Source: Christensenella sp. (lineage in GTDB: Bacteria; Bacillota; Clostridia; Christensenellales; UBA3700). From it: 49,410 bases of DNA. The DNA is taken from NCBI GenBank assembly GCA_022784465.1, contig JALFUR010000014.1:128645-178054 (forward strand). The letters are read 5' to 3'. Of this stretch, positions 18,941-26,185 are shown one piece after another (the first letter of the stretch is position 1; each line of letters begins with the position of its first letter). The notes beneath the pieces are model-generated. The model was not told the DNA's origin. It did not search any database and was given only the letters and a program-made list of their open reading frames with translations. The position numbers were made by a program, and so were the translations under genes.

Positions 18941-19717
18941 CTATTCGTTATTTATATCATAAATAATCTTTAAACCTTTTAAAGTCAAATATCTATCGAT
19001 TTTATATACTTCTAAAGATTTATCTACATCTGTAATTAAAGTACTTAATCCACCTGTGAAAACAACTTTTGCATCTTGGCACATACCATCGGCTTTTAAT
19101 TTTTCAATTAAATATTTTACAAGACCTGCAAATCCATAAACTATACCAGCTTGAAGGTTTGTAACTGTTGTTTTTCCTATTACGCTCTTTGGCTTCACCA
19201 ATTCAACGTTAGTCAATTTTGAAGTGTTTTCAACAAGCGACTCAAGGCTTGTTTTAATTCCAGGTGCAATACAACCTCCAACAAACTCTCCTTTTGCAGA
19301 GATTAAGTTGAATGTTGTTGCTGTTCCAAAATCAACAACAATACAAGGTCCGCCATATAACTTGTATGCAGCAACTGAATTAACAATTCTATCTGCACCA
19401 ACTTCTTGTGGATTTAAATACTTAATATTTATTCCTGTTTTAATTCCAGGGCCAACCATAATTGGCTTTATTTTCATATAGTATTCACATGCGTGTTCAA
19501 CTGTATAGTTTAAAGATGGTTGAACAGATGAAAGGATTATTCCATCTATATCTTTAAATGCTAATCCTTTTGTCGAAAACAAACTATTGATTGTAATACC
19601 AAGTTCGTCTGCTGTTCTTGCAACTTTTACAGACAATCTCCATGACTCTAAAAGTTTGTCCTTGTTGTATACGCCAAGCTTAATGTTTGTATTTCCTACA
19701 TCTATTACTAAAAGCAC
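18941..19717 (-). CDS. coaX: Type III pantothenate kinase
   Basis: The 258-residue enzyme phosphorylates pantothenate, the first step of coenzyme A synthesis. The ASKHA-fold phosphate loop is DVGNTNIKLG at residues 6-15; GADRIVNSVAAYKLYG near 107 and VVDFGTATTFN near 128 are diagnostic for CoaX. Translation starts at GTG, inside TAGTG shared with the stop codon of the transporter gene, after GGAGGA. The adjacent ECF transporter component suggests coupled uptake and trapping of pantothenate. Confidence 0.96.
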   Translation of the reverse strand: MLLVIDVGNTNIKLGVYNKDKLLESWRLSVKVARTADELGITINSLFSTKGLAFKDIDGIILSSVQPSLNYTVEHACEYYMKIKPIMVGPGIKTGINIKYLNPQEVGADRIVNSVAAYKLYGGPCIVVDFGTATTFNLISAKGEFVGGCIAPGIKTSLESLVENTSKLTNVELVKPKSVIGKTTVTNLQAGIVYGFAGLVKYLIEKLKADGMCQDAKVVFTGGLSTLITDVDKSLEVYKIDRYLTLKGLKIIYDINNE

Positions 19718-20388
19718 TATTTTTCCTCCGAATTTACAGTAGAAACGTCTTCTACATCTTTATTTAACACTTCTTGTTTATTTATTGGTTTAACACCAGC
19801 AAGTTTTGCCTTCTTTAATGCAATCACAATTGGCGGAACCAATAGTGAAAATGCTATTACTTCTACGGCAAAGTTTAGTCCAAACCAAGCCAATATATAC
19901 TCAATGTCTATTGCAACACCTGTTTTTAATGTTGAATTATTATAGAACAACAAAGTAAATATTCCAACAAACACCGTATTTGACATAACTCCTAATGCTG
20001 TTGACAAGATAATCGATCCTTGTTCTAAGGCGATTTGCAATCCTTTCTTTATTGATGGCTTAATCAATTTTTTCAATCCATGACTTGTTAGCCATGCCAC
20101 AACACCAACTAATGTTCTTGGCACAATACAAATTATTGGGTTTTGAAATATTGGAGCAATTGGCGATGCCGCCTTTGTTGTATACCAAGCAATCAAATTG
20201 ATACAACCCATCATGAATGACAATATTGTTGTCATTTTGAAATCTTCTACTTGCGCAATTATTAATACTGGCAAAATCATTATTGCTAATGAAATAGGTC
20301 CAATTTGTACTGGCACAAAGCAGAAAACAATTGTCAACGCTAGCATGATTGATAGCAATGCTATCCTTTTAGTTTTTGAAGTTTCCAT
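19717..20388 (-). CDS. ECF transporter substrate-binding (S) component, probably for pantothenate
   Basis: This 223-residue protein has about six hydrophobic segments and the N-terminal style of ECF-type vitamin transporter S components (KTKRIALLSIMLALTIVFCF, then VQIGPISLAIMILPVLI). S components bind a vitamin and dock on a shared EcfAAT energy module, which is not in this window. The specificity is inferred from translational coupling with coaX, making a PanT-like pantothenate carrier the best guess; other vitamins cannot be excluded from sequence alone. The C-terminal tail of about 25 polar residues is unusual. It has a promoter at 20486-20514 and a leader of about 90 nt. Confidence 0.82.
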   Translation of the reverse strand: METSKTKRIALLSIMLALTIVFCFVPVQIGPISLAIMILPVLIIAQVEDFKMTTILSFMMGCINLIAWYTTKAASPIAPIFQNPIICIVPRTLVGVVAWLTSHGLKKLIKPSIKKGLQIALEQGSIILSTALGVMSNTVFVGIFTLLFYNNSTLKTGVAIDIEYILAWFGLNFAVEVIAFSLLVPPIVIALKKAKLAGVKPINKQEVLNKDVEDVSTVNSEEK

Positions 20389-20485
20389 TTTTTCTCCTCG
20401 CTTGAGTTCCTATTTAGGATACCCATCTAAAGTAACATTATTTTTTTGTCATATAGTTAGTTTTGCCTATACCATTGACGCCCAT

Positions 20486-20514
20486 ATTATAACAATAAAT
20501 TTATTTCTATACAA
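20486..20514 (-). promoter_or_regulatory. Promoter of the S component-coaX-hom operon
   Basis: TTGTAT (20509-20514), 17-nt spacer, TATAAT (20486-20491) on the minus strand. The leader of about 90 nt to the ATG contains small hairpins (CCTA/TAGG; CTC-AAGC-GAG next to the ribosome site) but matches no riboswitch I know. Confidence 0.65.
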
Positions 20515-20550
20515 GTATTACGCGCATTTATATATTGAAGATTTGTGAAT

Positions 20551-20589
20551 GAAAAAAGAACAATAGATTTGACATGCGTTTATCTATTG
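20551..20589 (-). terminator. Intrinsic terminator of the RsgI-like lipoprotein gene
   Basis: On the minus strand CAATAGAT / ATCTATTG form an 8-bp stem with a 13-nt loop, followed by TTCTTTTTT. It lies about 60 nt past the lipoprotein stop codon. Confidence 0.8.
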
Positions 20590-20647
20590 CCCTTTTATAA
20601 TTTCTAATTAAACTCTTAGTAAAAAAGTTTTATTTTTAGAGTCAAAA

Positions 20648-22069
20648 TTACTCTTCTTTTGCTTTTAAAGCTTCTTTTCTTGCAGCAATTTCTTGTTCAA
20701 TTGTAGCCTTTGCTTCGCTAATCTTTTGCTCCATTTGAGCTTTGCTATCTTCATATTCAGCTTCTAGTTCAAGCATATACTCATCTAATTCTTCTTTTTG
20801 TTTATCAGATAATGAATTATAAATTTTTTCCTTTGAAACTTTTGCTCCATCAGCAAACTTAACTTGCATGTCCTTCAAATCATCTAATGTGATTTTATCT
20901 GGAATTGTAATGTTTATTTCTGTTAAATATTCAGATACTTGAGATAAAGCAGTATTAATCGCATTTAAAGCTTCACCTTTGATTAACTCATTATTTGCCT
21001 TAGCTTCAACTTCTGCATTAGTCATAATAGTTATTAAATCAGCATATTTTGCTTCAAGTTCAACCTTTGCATCTGCAGAGGCATTCTTAATTAGTTTATC
21101 AATATAATTTTCAATGCTCTCGATTGTATATTTGCCTTCATCGTTTTTCATTTGATTCTTTTCGTCTTCTGTTAATTCAAGTTTTTCAGCTATTGCGTCA
21201 ACAACAACTGGTGTAACTTCATATGAATCAACATATTCCATAGCAACTATAACATCTTGAAGTGCATAATCACATGCAATATATAAAGGATATTTTGCTA
21301 ATTCAGCAGTTAGTGTCGTTGCATTAGATAATGAAACATAACTTAAGCATTTTGTAGAAAATGCTGTAGCTTTGGCAATATCTAATGCTTTGCTATAGCT
21401 TTCTTGTGCAGCTGCAACAGCTTTTTGATAAGCAGTATTGCAATACTCTTCTACCTCACTTTTCTTTGTTTCAACAATAGCCAACAATTCTTCTGTAGTC
21501 ATATTGTATGCATCATCAAACTTTAGAGATGGATCACATGCTTGAGCCTTTAAAATCAATTTCAATTGTCCACCTGTTAATTCTGGATACTTTTCAACAT
21601 ATTCATTTAATTGTCTTTTTATTGAAAATGAATCATCTGTTGTGAAAGAAATATCAAAGCTTACAGTAGCAGACTTTGTTTCAATAGATGCAGAAATCTT
21701 ATTGCTGATTGTTTCTTCATTTTCAGATTTATCTGAAACTACAGAAACAGATACTCCTGAATTTGACTCTGTCAAGAATCCATATTCTATAGCAAGATCA
21801 AGAATTTTATTTGATGCATCTGATACATCAACGCCAACGATTCCTGTTTCTCCATATAACATTACGTCTCCATCTTCATTTGCTGCAGAAACGCTTATAA
21901 CCTTGTTGTTTTGATCAACAACAAGCTCTATAGATGGATTAATATCCATAGTTACATATGATGTGGCAACTGAAGTTTCCTCTTCTGGTTTTTTACTACA
22001 TCCAACAATAGTCAAACTTGTTACTAGTAATAATAAACAACACAACAATGCAATTACTCTCTTTTTCAT
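20648..22069 (-). CDS. Lipoprotein with an RsgI-like extracytoplasmic domain
   Basis: The 473-residue lipoprotein has a signal peptide ending in IVGC (Cys24). Immediately after it comes an RsgI-like domain: YVTMDINPSIELVVD (Asn44-Pro45), then VISVSAANEDGDVMLYGE. This closely resembles the extracytoplasmic part of the upstream anti-sigma protein (VDINPSVILTVD; VNVSALNEDGNVLL). In RsgI proteins the Asn-Pro bond is cut by self-cleavage. Here the cut would leave only 20 residues on the lipid anchor. The rest is mostly helical, ending in an acidic coiled coil (from about residue 410, LSDKQKEELDEYMLELEAEYE). The gene has its own promoter-like element, matching the one before the sigma gene. Probably a co-sensor or decoy for the anti-sigma protein; this is inference. 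Confidence 0.82.
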   Translation of the reverse strand: MKKRVIALLCCLLLLVTSLTIVGCSKKPEEETSVATSYVTMDINPSIELVVDQNNKVISVSAANEDGDVMLYGETGIVGVDVSDASNKILDLAIEYGFLTESNSGVSVSVVSDKSENEETISNKISASIETKSATVSFDISFTTDDSFSIKRQLNEYVEKYPELTGGQLKLILKAQACDPSLKFDDAYNMTTEELLAIVETKKSEVEEYCNTAYQKAVAAAQESYSKALDIAKATAFSTKCLSYVSLSNATTLTAELAKYPLYIACDYALQDVIVAMEYVDSYEVTPVVVDAIAEKLELTEDEKNQMKNDEGKYTIESIENYIDKLIKNASADAKVELEAKYADLITIMTNAEVEAKANNELIKGEALNAINTALSQVSEYLTEINITIPDKITLDDLKDMQVKFADGAKVSKEKIYNSLSDKQKEELDEYMLELEAEYEDSKAQMEQKISEAKATIEQEIAARKEALKAKEE

Positions 22070-22099
22070 CTTTTCTTAACTCCTTTTTTTGTTTTTTAC

Positions 22100-22133
22100 A
22101 TTTATTAAACAAACAAAATTGGTTTTTTATTGG
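22100..22133 (-). promoter_or_regulatory. Predicted ECF-sigma-dependent promoter of the lipoprotein gene
   Basis: On the minus strand CCAATAAAAA, 11 nt, TTGTTTAATAAAT. It is identical in both blocks and spacing to the element before the sigma gene at 24011-24044 (28 of 34 positions overall). The upstream block overlaps the last codons and stop of the anti-sigma gene. Confidence 0.65.
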
Positions 22134-23467
22134 TTATTTTTTATAAAATTATAGAAATTTTCAATTGATCCATAATTTGTTATTATTGTTTCTATATATT
22201 CTTTATATGATTGACTAGATATTTGCTCCCTATTTGATTCATATTTAGAAGCATTATTATTTATTAAATTAGCATATTTAGATTCATATATATTTTTATA
22301 ATACAATAAATATGACTCTTCATCGCTTGGAATATTTTCAAGGATAGATCCTAAGCCAATTGTCTCGAATGAGTTTTCGCCAAAAATTTCATTAAATCTA
22401 TCAATAAGCACATTAACGTTAAGTTCAGACACATCAGTCATAGATAAATATAATTTAACCATGTCTAAAATAGTTGCAATAACATCTATATTTTGAAGCT
22501 TATAACTTGTTAATCTATAGGTGTATTCATTCTCTAAAATTTCTATGATTTCTTTTCCTCTTGCATATTTTGTTAGCTGGTCATTAGTCAAATCCGATTC
22601 TTTTACCAAGAAGAAATCTTTTCCTGTTTCTTCATATAATCCATCATTTATTGCAATAAATTCAGATAGCAGTGATTTAAAATTATCCAATTTTTCCACA
22701 TACATATCTAAAAATTCTTGTTTTAGCTCAATCTCAACCTGTTTAATTTGCTCATTGATATCTCCCACCATATATGTGAACTTTGGATATGATTTAACGC
22801 TATCATAAAAACTATTTTTGTCTGCACTTATATTTAAAAGCTTAATTAATTCTTCTTCATTTTTGCCTTGTGCAAGAACTACGCCATATACGCCCTCATT
22901 CATAAAAACAGATTCTATATATGATTTTGCTAAATTAATTTTCTCATCTTGCTTATCTTTTGAAGTAACAGATAACTTTACTGCATTATTTAATGATGAA
23001 ACATCAATATATCCAAGTTTCATTGCACTTGTAATAATTGATTGAATAGACTCCTCAAGAGAAGTATCTTTATTTATCTCTACATTGTTTAATAGCACAT
23101 TGCCATCTTCATTTAAAGCGGAAACATTAACAACATTCCCTTTCTCGTCTACTGTCAAAATAACAGATGGATTTATATCAACTACGTAACACGAATATGA
23201 GGCTTCTTCTATTTCTTGCGTTTTCAAAAGTGGAGAAAAAACAAGCGCTAATATTGTAACAACTAAAACAAGAGCAATAGAAGCTGTTGCTATCCAAGTT
23301 CTTTTTAAGCTAAATACGTTTTTAACTTTATCTGAAAAAGACTCTTTTATAATTATTTCTTCTTCTTGTTTTGCTTGCAAAGGCGTAGAAAGAATTCTTG
23401 AATCTAGTTTTGGTACTACATTATCAAGTTCTTTATTTAGTTTTTCGAATATTTCTTTCTTTTTCAT
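22127..23467 (-). CDS. RsgI-like membrane anti-sigma factor
   Basis: This 446-residue protein has a cytoplasmic N-terminus of about 56 residues, one membrane helix (about 57-80) and a large exterior part. Just outside the membrane is SCYVVDINPSVILTVDEKG with Asn99-Pro100, the RsgI-type self-cleavage motif, followed by VVNVSALNEDGNVLL. The cytoplasmic part has no Cys or His, so it is not a zinc-type anti-sigma domain. The rest of the exterior (about 190-446) is predicted helical, with no recognised binding module. It overlaps the sigma gene by 4 nt (ATGA), the usual arrangement for a sigma/anti-sigma pair. The anti-sigma role is inferred from synteny, topology and the RsgI-like domain. Confidence 0.8.
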   Translation of the reverse strand: MKKKEIFEKLNKELDNVVPKLDSRILSTPLQAKQEEEIIIKESFSDKVKNVFSLKRTWIATASIALVLVVTILALVFSPLLKTQEIEEASYSCYVVDINPSVILTVDEKGNVVNVSALNEDGNVLLNNVEINKDTSLEESIQSIITSAMKLGYIDVSSLNNAVKLSVTSKDKQDEKINLAKSYIESVFMNEGVYGVVLAQGKNEEELIKLLNISADKNSFYDSVKSYPKFTYMVGDINEQIKQVEIELKQEFLDMYVEKLDNFKSLLSEFIAINDGLYEETGKDFFLVKESDLTNDQLTKYARGKEIIEILENEYTYRLTSYKLQNIDVIATILDMVKLYLSMTDVSELNVNVLIDRFNEIFGENSFETIGLGSILENIPSDEESYLLYYKNIYESKYANLINNNASKYESNREQISSQSYKEYIETIITNYGSIENFYNFIKNNQ

Positions 23468-23991
23468 CTATACTCTCCTAGCGCCTCTTGCAACACTTTA
23501 ATTGCCTTATTGTATTTCCATAATACAGTTCCGAGTGGCATATTAAGAATTTTAGAAATCTCTTGGTGCTTATAGCCATCAACTGCATGTAGCAGGACAA
23601 TTCTCGCTTCATCCTGACTCAATACTTTTATGGTAATTTCTAATATTTGTTTTCCTTCGACATCCATTTCATAATTGCCAGCTATGGAAACATTTTCTTG
23701 GAAGTCTACATATTCAACGCGTTTGTTTTTATTTATGTAGTTTAGAGCTTCATTTTTAGCAATTTGAAACATCCAAGCAGTCGGATTAGTATTGTCTTTA
23801 TATCTTTGGATATTACTTCTAATTTTTATAAATGTCTCTAAAAGTATATCCTCGCTGTCCTGATAGTTATTTAGATAGGTGTAAATAAATGCAAACAATC
23901 CTTTTTTTGTAGCATTATATAACTCTACAAAAGCATCCTCATTGCCCATTTTCATTTTTCTTAAAAGCAAGTCTAAATCCTTGTTCTTCAC
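23464..23991 (-). CDS. ECF-type RNA polymerase sigma factor
   Basis: The 175-residue protein has sigma region 2 (about 10-78; YLNNYQDSEDILLETFIKI and NPTAWMFQIAKNEALNYI) and region 4 (about 115-170; LSQDEARIVLLHAVDGYKHQEISKILNMPLGTVLWKYNKAI). It lacks regions 1 and 3, as ECF factors do. Translation starts at GTG, 7 nt after GGAG; no ATG is available close by. The downstream gene overlaps it by 4 nt and encodes an RsgI-like anti-sigma factor. The RsgI partner of B. subtilis and C. thermocellum is SigI, which has a different architecture, so this combination is notable. The upstream element at 24011-24044 suggests autoregulation. Confidence 0.93.
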   Translation of the reverse strand: MKNKDLDLLLRKMKMGNEDAFVELYNATKKGLFAFIYTYLNNYQDSEDILLETFIKIRSNIQRYKDNTNPTAWMFQIAKNEALNYINKNKRVEYVDFQENVSIAGNYEMDVEGKQILEITIKVLSQDEARIVLLHAVDGYKHQEISKILNMPLGTVLWKYNKAIKVLQEALGEYR

Positions 23992-24010
23992 GTATTTACT
24001 CCAATCTAGT

Positions 24011-24044
24011 ATTTATTAAACAATCGAAAATTAATTTTTATTGG
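24011..24044 (-). promoter_or_regulatory. Predicted autoregulatory promoter of the ECF sigma operon
   Basis: On the minus strand CCAATAAAAA, 11 nt, TTGTTTAATAAAT, ending 19 nt before the GTG start. The same two blocks with the same spacing precede the lipoprotein gene. It does not look like a sigma-A promoter or like the classic GGAAC ECF -35. Confidence 0.65.
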
Positions 24045-24053
24045 AAATTATCT

Positions 24054-24085
24054 AAAAAAAAATACTCCAAGTTAATCTTGAAGTA
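24054..24085 (-). terminator. Intrinsic terminator between the small membrane protein and the sigma operon
   Basis: On the minus strand TACTTCAAG / CTTGGAGTA pair over 9 bp (one G-U) with a 5-nt loop, then nine Ts. It insulates the sigma operon from the gene before it. Confidence 0.88.
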
Positions 24086-24090
24086 CTAAT

Positions 24091-24336
24091 TTAATTGTTT
24101 TCTTCTTTATTTTGTTTTTTATATAAGCAAAAATATGTAATTACATTCCAAACTACATCAATTACTACAGCTGGACAAATTACATATAAACTTATAAGCC
24201 AATAATATTGACTAAATGCAGATAAAGCTGCAACCCATGAAATAAAAACTATAGGAAAAGCAATATATCGCCAAATCCTATAAGTTAAAGGCTTAATTTT
24301 CGTAGATAACCACCATGTAAAAAAATTATATTTCAT
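24091..24336 (-). CDS. Small unrecognised membrane protein
   Basis: This 81-residue protein has two hydrophobic segments, at about residues 22-42 and 44-70, an aromatic-rich basic N-terminus (FFTWWLSTKIKPLTYRIWRY) and a charged C-terminus. I do not recognise a family. It has its own promoter (TTGACT-17-TATAAT) and a strong terminator, so it is a single-gene transcript. Only 6 nt separate the -10 element from the ATG and no ribosome site exists, so the mRNA is probably leaderless. Confidence 0.7.
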   Translation of the reverse strand: MKYNFFTWWLSTKIKPLTYRIWRYIAFPIVFISWVAALSAFSQYYWLISLYVICPAVVIDVVWNVITYFCLYKKQNKEENN

Positions 24337-24342
24337 AGTGTA

Positions 24343-24371
24343 ATTATAGAAAAATAAGCCTATTTAGTCAA
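24343..24371 (-). promoter_or_regulatory. Promoter of the small membrane protein, leaderless arrangement
   Basis: TTGACT (24366-24371), 17-nt spacer, TATAAT (24343-24348) on the minus strand. The -10 element ends 6 nt before the ATG. Confidence 0.7.
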
Positions 24372-24381
24372 TTATTATGTA

Positions 24382-24582
24382 TTATCCAGCACAGCCACAG
24401 CAGCATAGAGCAACCAATATTGGTATAATGCAACATGAATTATGTCCTTCATGTTGGCATCCACCACCGCCGCCACATAAACATAACAAAATTATAATCC
24501 ATAAACAACTGTTACATCCGCCAAAGCTTCCGCAACCATTATTTTGGCATCCACAACTATTCATATCATTAAAGTTGTTCAT
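24382..24582 (-). CDS. Cysteine- and glycine-rich hydrophobic small protein
   Basis: The protein has 66 residues from the chosen start, 14 of them cysteines. Cys-Gly-Asn-rich segments (SCGCQNNGCGSFGGCNSC and CGGGGGCQHEGHNSCC) alternate with two short hydrophobic stretches (LWIIILLC and IIPILVAL). I set the start at 24582 (MNNFNDMN) because AGGGGG stands 8 nt upstream; the ATG at 24600 would overlap that site. Proteins of this kind are common as orphan genes in Clostridia and some Gly-rich hydrophobic ones belong to the spore coat, but no assignment is possible here. The composition could also suit metal binding. Confidence 0.65.
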   Translation of the reverse strand: MNNFNDMNSCGCQNNGCGSFGGCNSCLWIIILLCLCGGGGGCQHEGHNSCCIIPILVALCCCGCAG

Positions 24583-24662
24583 TCTTAAATCCCCCTGCAT
24601 TTATTAGAGATAAACTCTTACTTTAGAGTACGCATTTGACTTAAAAAGTGTGACTGCTTTAA

Positions 24663-24691
24663 TTGACATTAAAAGTAGTTATAATTATAAT
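24663..24691 (+). promoter_or_regulatory. Consensus sigma-A promoter of glyS
   Basis: TTGACA (24663-24668), 17-nt spacer, TATAAT (24686-24691): a perfect match to consensus. The 28-nt leader holds no T-box, so this synthetase gene appears not to be controlled by tRNA charging. Confidence 0.9.
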
Positions 24692-24725
24692 GTTTTTAGT
24701 ATTTTAATAAGGAGTTCAAATTATT

Positions 24726-26111
24726 ATGGCAGAACTTACAATGGATAAATTAGTCGCATTATGTAAAGGACGTGGATTCGTATTTCCTGGTAGTGAAATA
24801 TATGGCGGTCTTGCAAATACTTGGGACTATGGTCCTTTAGGCGTTGAATTAAAAAATAATATTAAAAAAGCATGGTGGAAAAAGTTTGTACAAGAAAACT
24901 CTTTAAATACTGGTCTTGATTGTGCAATATTAATGAATCCTGAAACTTGGATAGCTTCAGGTCACGTAGGCGGATTTTCAGATCCATTAATGGATTGTAA
25001 ACATTGTAAAGCTCGTCACAGAGCAGACAATTTAATTGAAGATTGGAATGCTAAAAAAGGCATTAAAATGAATATCGCTGGTTGGTCTAACGAACAAATG
25101 GAACAATATATCTTAGATAATAAGATCCCTTGCCCTACTTGCGGTGTTTCAGAATTTACTGGTATTAGAAAATTTAACTTAATGTTCAAAACATTCCAAG
25201 GTGTTACAGAAGATTCTTCTACAACTTTATATCTTCGTCCAGAAACAGCTCAAGGTATTTTCGTAAACTTTTTAAATGTACAAAGAACTACAAGAATGAA
25301 AATTCCTTTTGGTATTGGACAAATTGGTAAATCATTTAGAAACGAAATTACACCTGGTAACTTCATCTTCAGAGTAAGAGAATTTGAACAAATGGAAATG
25401 GAATTCTTCTGCAAACCAGGAACAGACTTAGAATGGTTTGATTATTGGAAAAACTTCTGCAAAAACTGGTTGTTAGAACTTGGAATTAAAGAAGAAAATC
25501 TTAGATTAAGAGACCATGACAAGGATGAACTATGTTTCTATTCTAAAGCAACAACTGACTTTGAATTTAAATTCCCTATGGGATGGGGTGAACTTTGGGG
25601 CGTAGCAGATAGAACAGATTACGATTTAAATTGTCATATTAAACAATCTGGAAAGAACCTTGAATATCTTGATCCTGTTACAAATGAAAGATATGTACCT
25701 TATGTAATAGAGCCATCATTAGGCGTTGAAAGAATGGTTCTTGCTACATTATGTAATGCTTATGAAGAAGAACAACTTGAAAATGAAACTCGTGTAGTTA
25801 TGCATTTCCATCCAGCTCTTGCTCCATATAAGGTTGCAGTTCTTCCATTACAAAAGAAAGAACTTGGAGAAAAAGCTTCTGAAATATACAGAAAACTATC
25901 TAAGAAATTCTCTGTTACATATGATGAATCTGCTTCTATTGGTAAAAGATATAGAAGACAAGATGAAATCGGTACTCCTTTATGCGTAACTGTAGATTTC
26001 GATACATTACAAGATAATACTGTTACAGTTAGAGAAAGAGATACAATGGAACAAATCAGAATTTCTGTTGATGAATTAGAATCTTATATTTCAGCTAAAA
26101 TTGAATATTAA
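24726..26111 (+). CDS. glyS: Glycyl-tRNA synthetase (dimeric class II type)
   Basis: The 461-residue enzyme charges tRNA-Gly. It is the single-chain alpha2 form found in many Gram-positives, Archaea and eukaryotes, not the GlyQ/GlyS two-subunit type. Class II motif 2 lies near residue 205-225 ([25 protein letters not shown]), motif 3 in [16 protein letters not shown] near 325, and the C-terminal anticodon-binding domain from about 360 ([17 protein letters not shown]). A Cys pair region [14 protein letters not shown] is also typical. AAGGAG lies 11 nt before the ATG. The gene is a single-gene transcript with a perfect promoter and a strong terminator. Confidence 0.97.
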   Translation: MAELTMDKLVALCKGRGFVFPGSEIYGGLANTWDYGPLGVELKNNIKKAWWKKFVQENSLNTGLDCAILMNPETWIASGHVGGFSDPLMDCKHCKARHRADNLIEDWNAKKGIKMNIAGWSNEQMEQYILDNKIPCPTCGVSEFTGIRKFNLMFKTFQGVTEDSSTTLYLRPETAQGIFVNFLNVQRTTRMKIPFGIGQIGKSFRNEITPGNFIFRVREFEQMEMEFFCKPGTDLEWFDYWKNFCKNWLLELGIKEENLRLRDHDKDELCFYSKATTDFEFKFPMGWGELWGVADRTDYDLNCHIKQSGKNLEYLDPVTNERYVPYVIEPSLGVERMVLATLCNAYEEEQLENETRVVMHFHPALAPYKVAVLPLQKKELGEKASEIYRKLSKKFSVTYDESASIGKRYRRQDEIGTPLCVTVDFDTLQDNTVTVRERDTMEQIRISVDELESYISAKIEY

Positions 26112-26128
26112 TTTATAATCAATCGCAT

Positions 26129-26176
26129 AAAAAATGGAGCTGTTAAATCATCAATTAACAACTCCATATTTTTTTT
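26129..26176. terminator. Bidirectional terminator between glyS and guaB
   Basis: ATGGAG-C-TGTTAA pairs with TTAACA-A-CTCCAT (one mismatch), flanked by an A run on the left and a T run on the right, so it serves both convergent genes. Confidence 0.9.
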
Positions 26177-26185
26177 GTCTTTAAT

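Noticed and set aside
24377..24607. Pro/His-rich open frame on the plus strand opposite the Cys-rich gene
   Set aside because: It mirrors the Gly/Cys-rich codons on the other strand, lacks a ribosome site, and the minus-strand gene has a good one.
24692..24725. Possible T-box leader before glyS
   Set aside because: The leader is only about 28 nt from a consensus promoter, with no T-box sequence or terminator.
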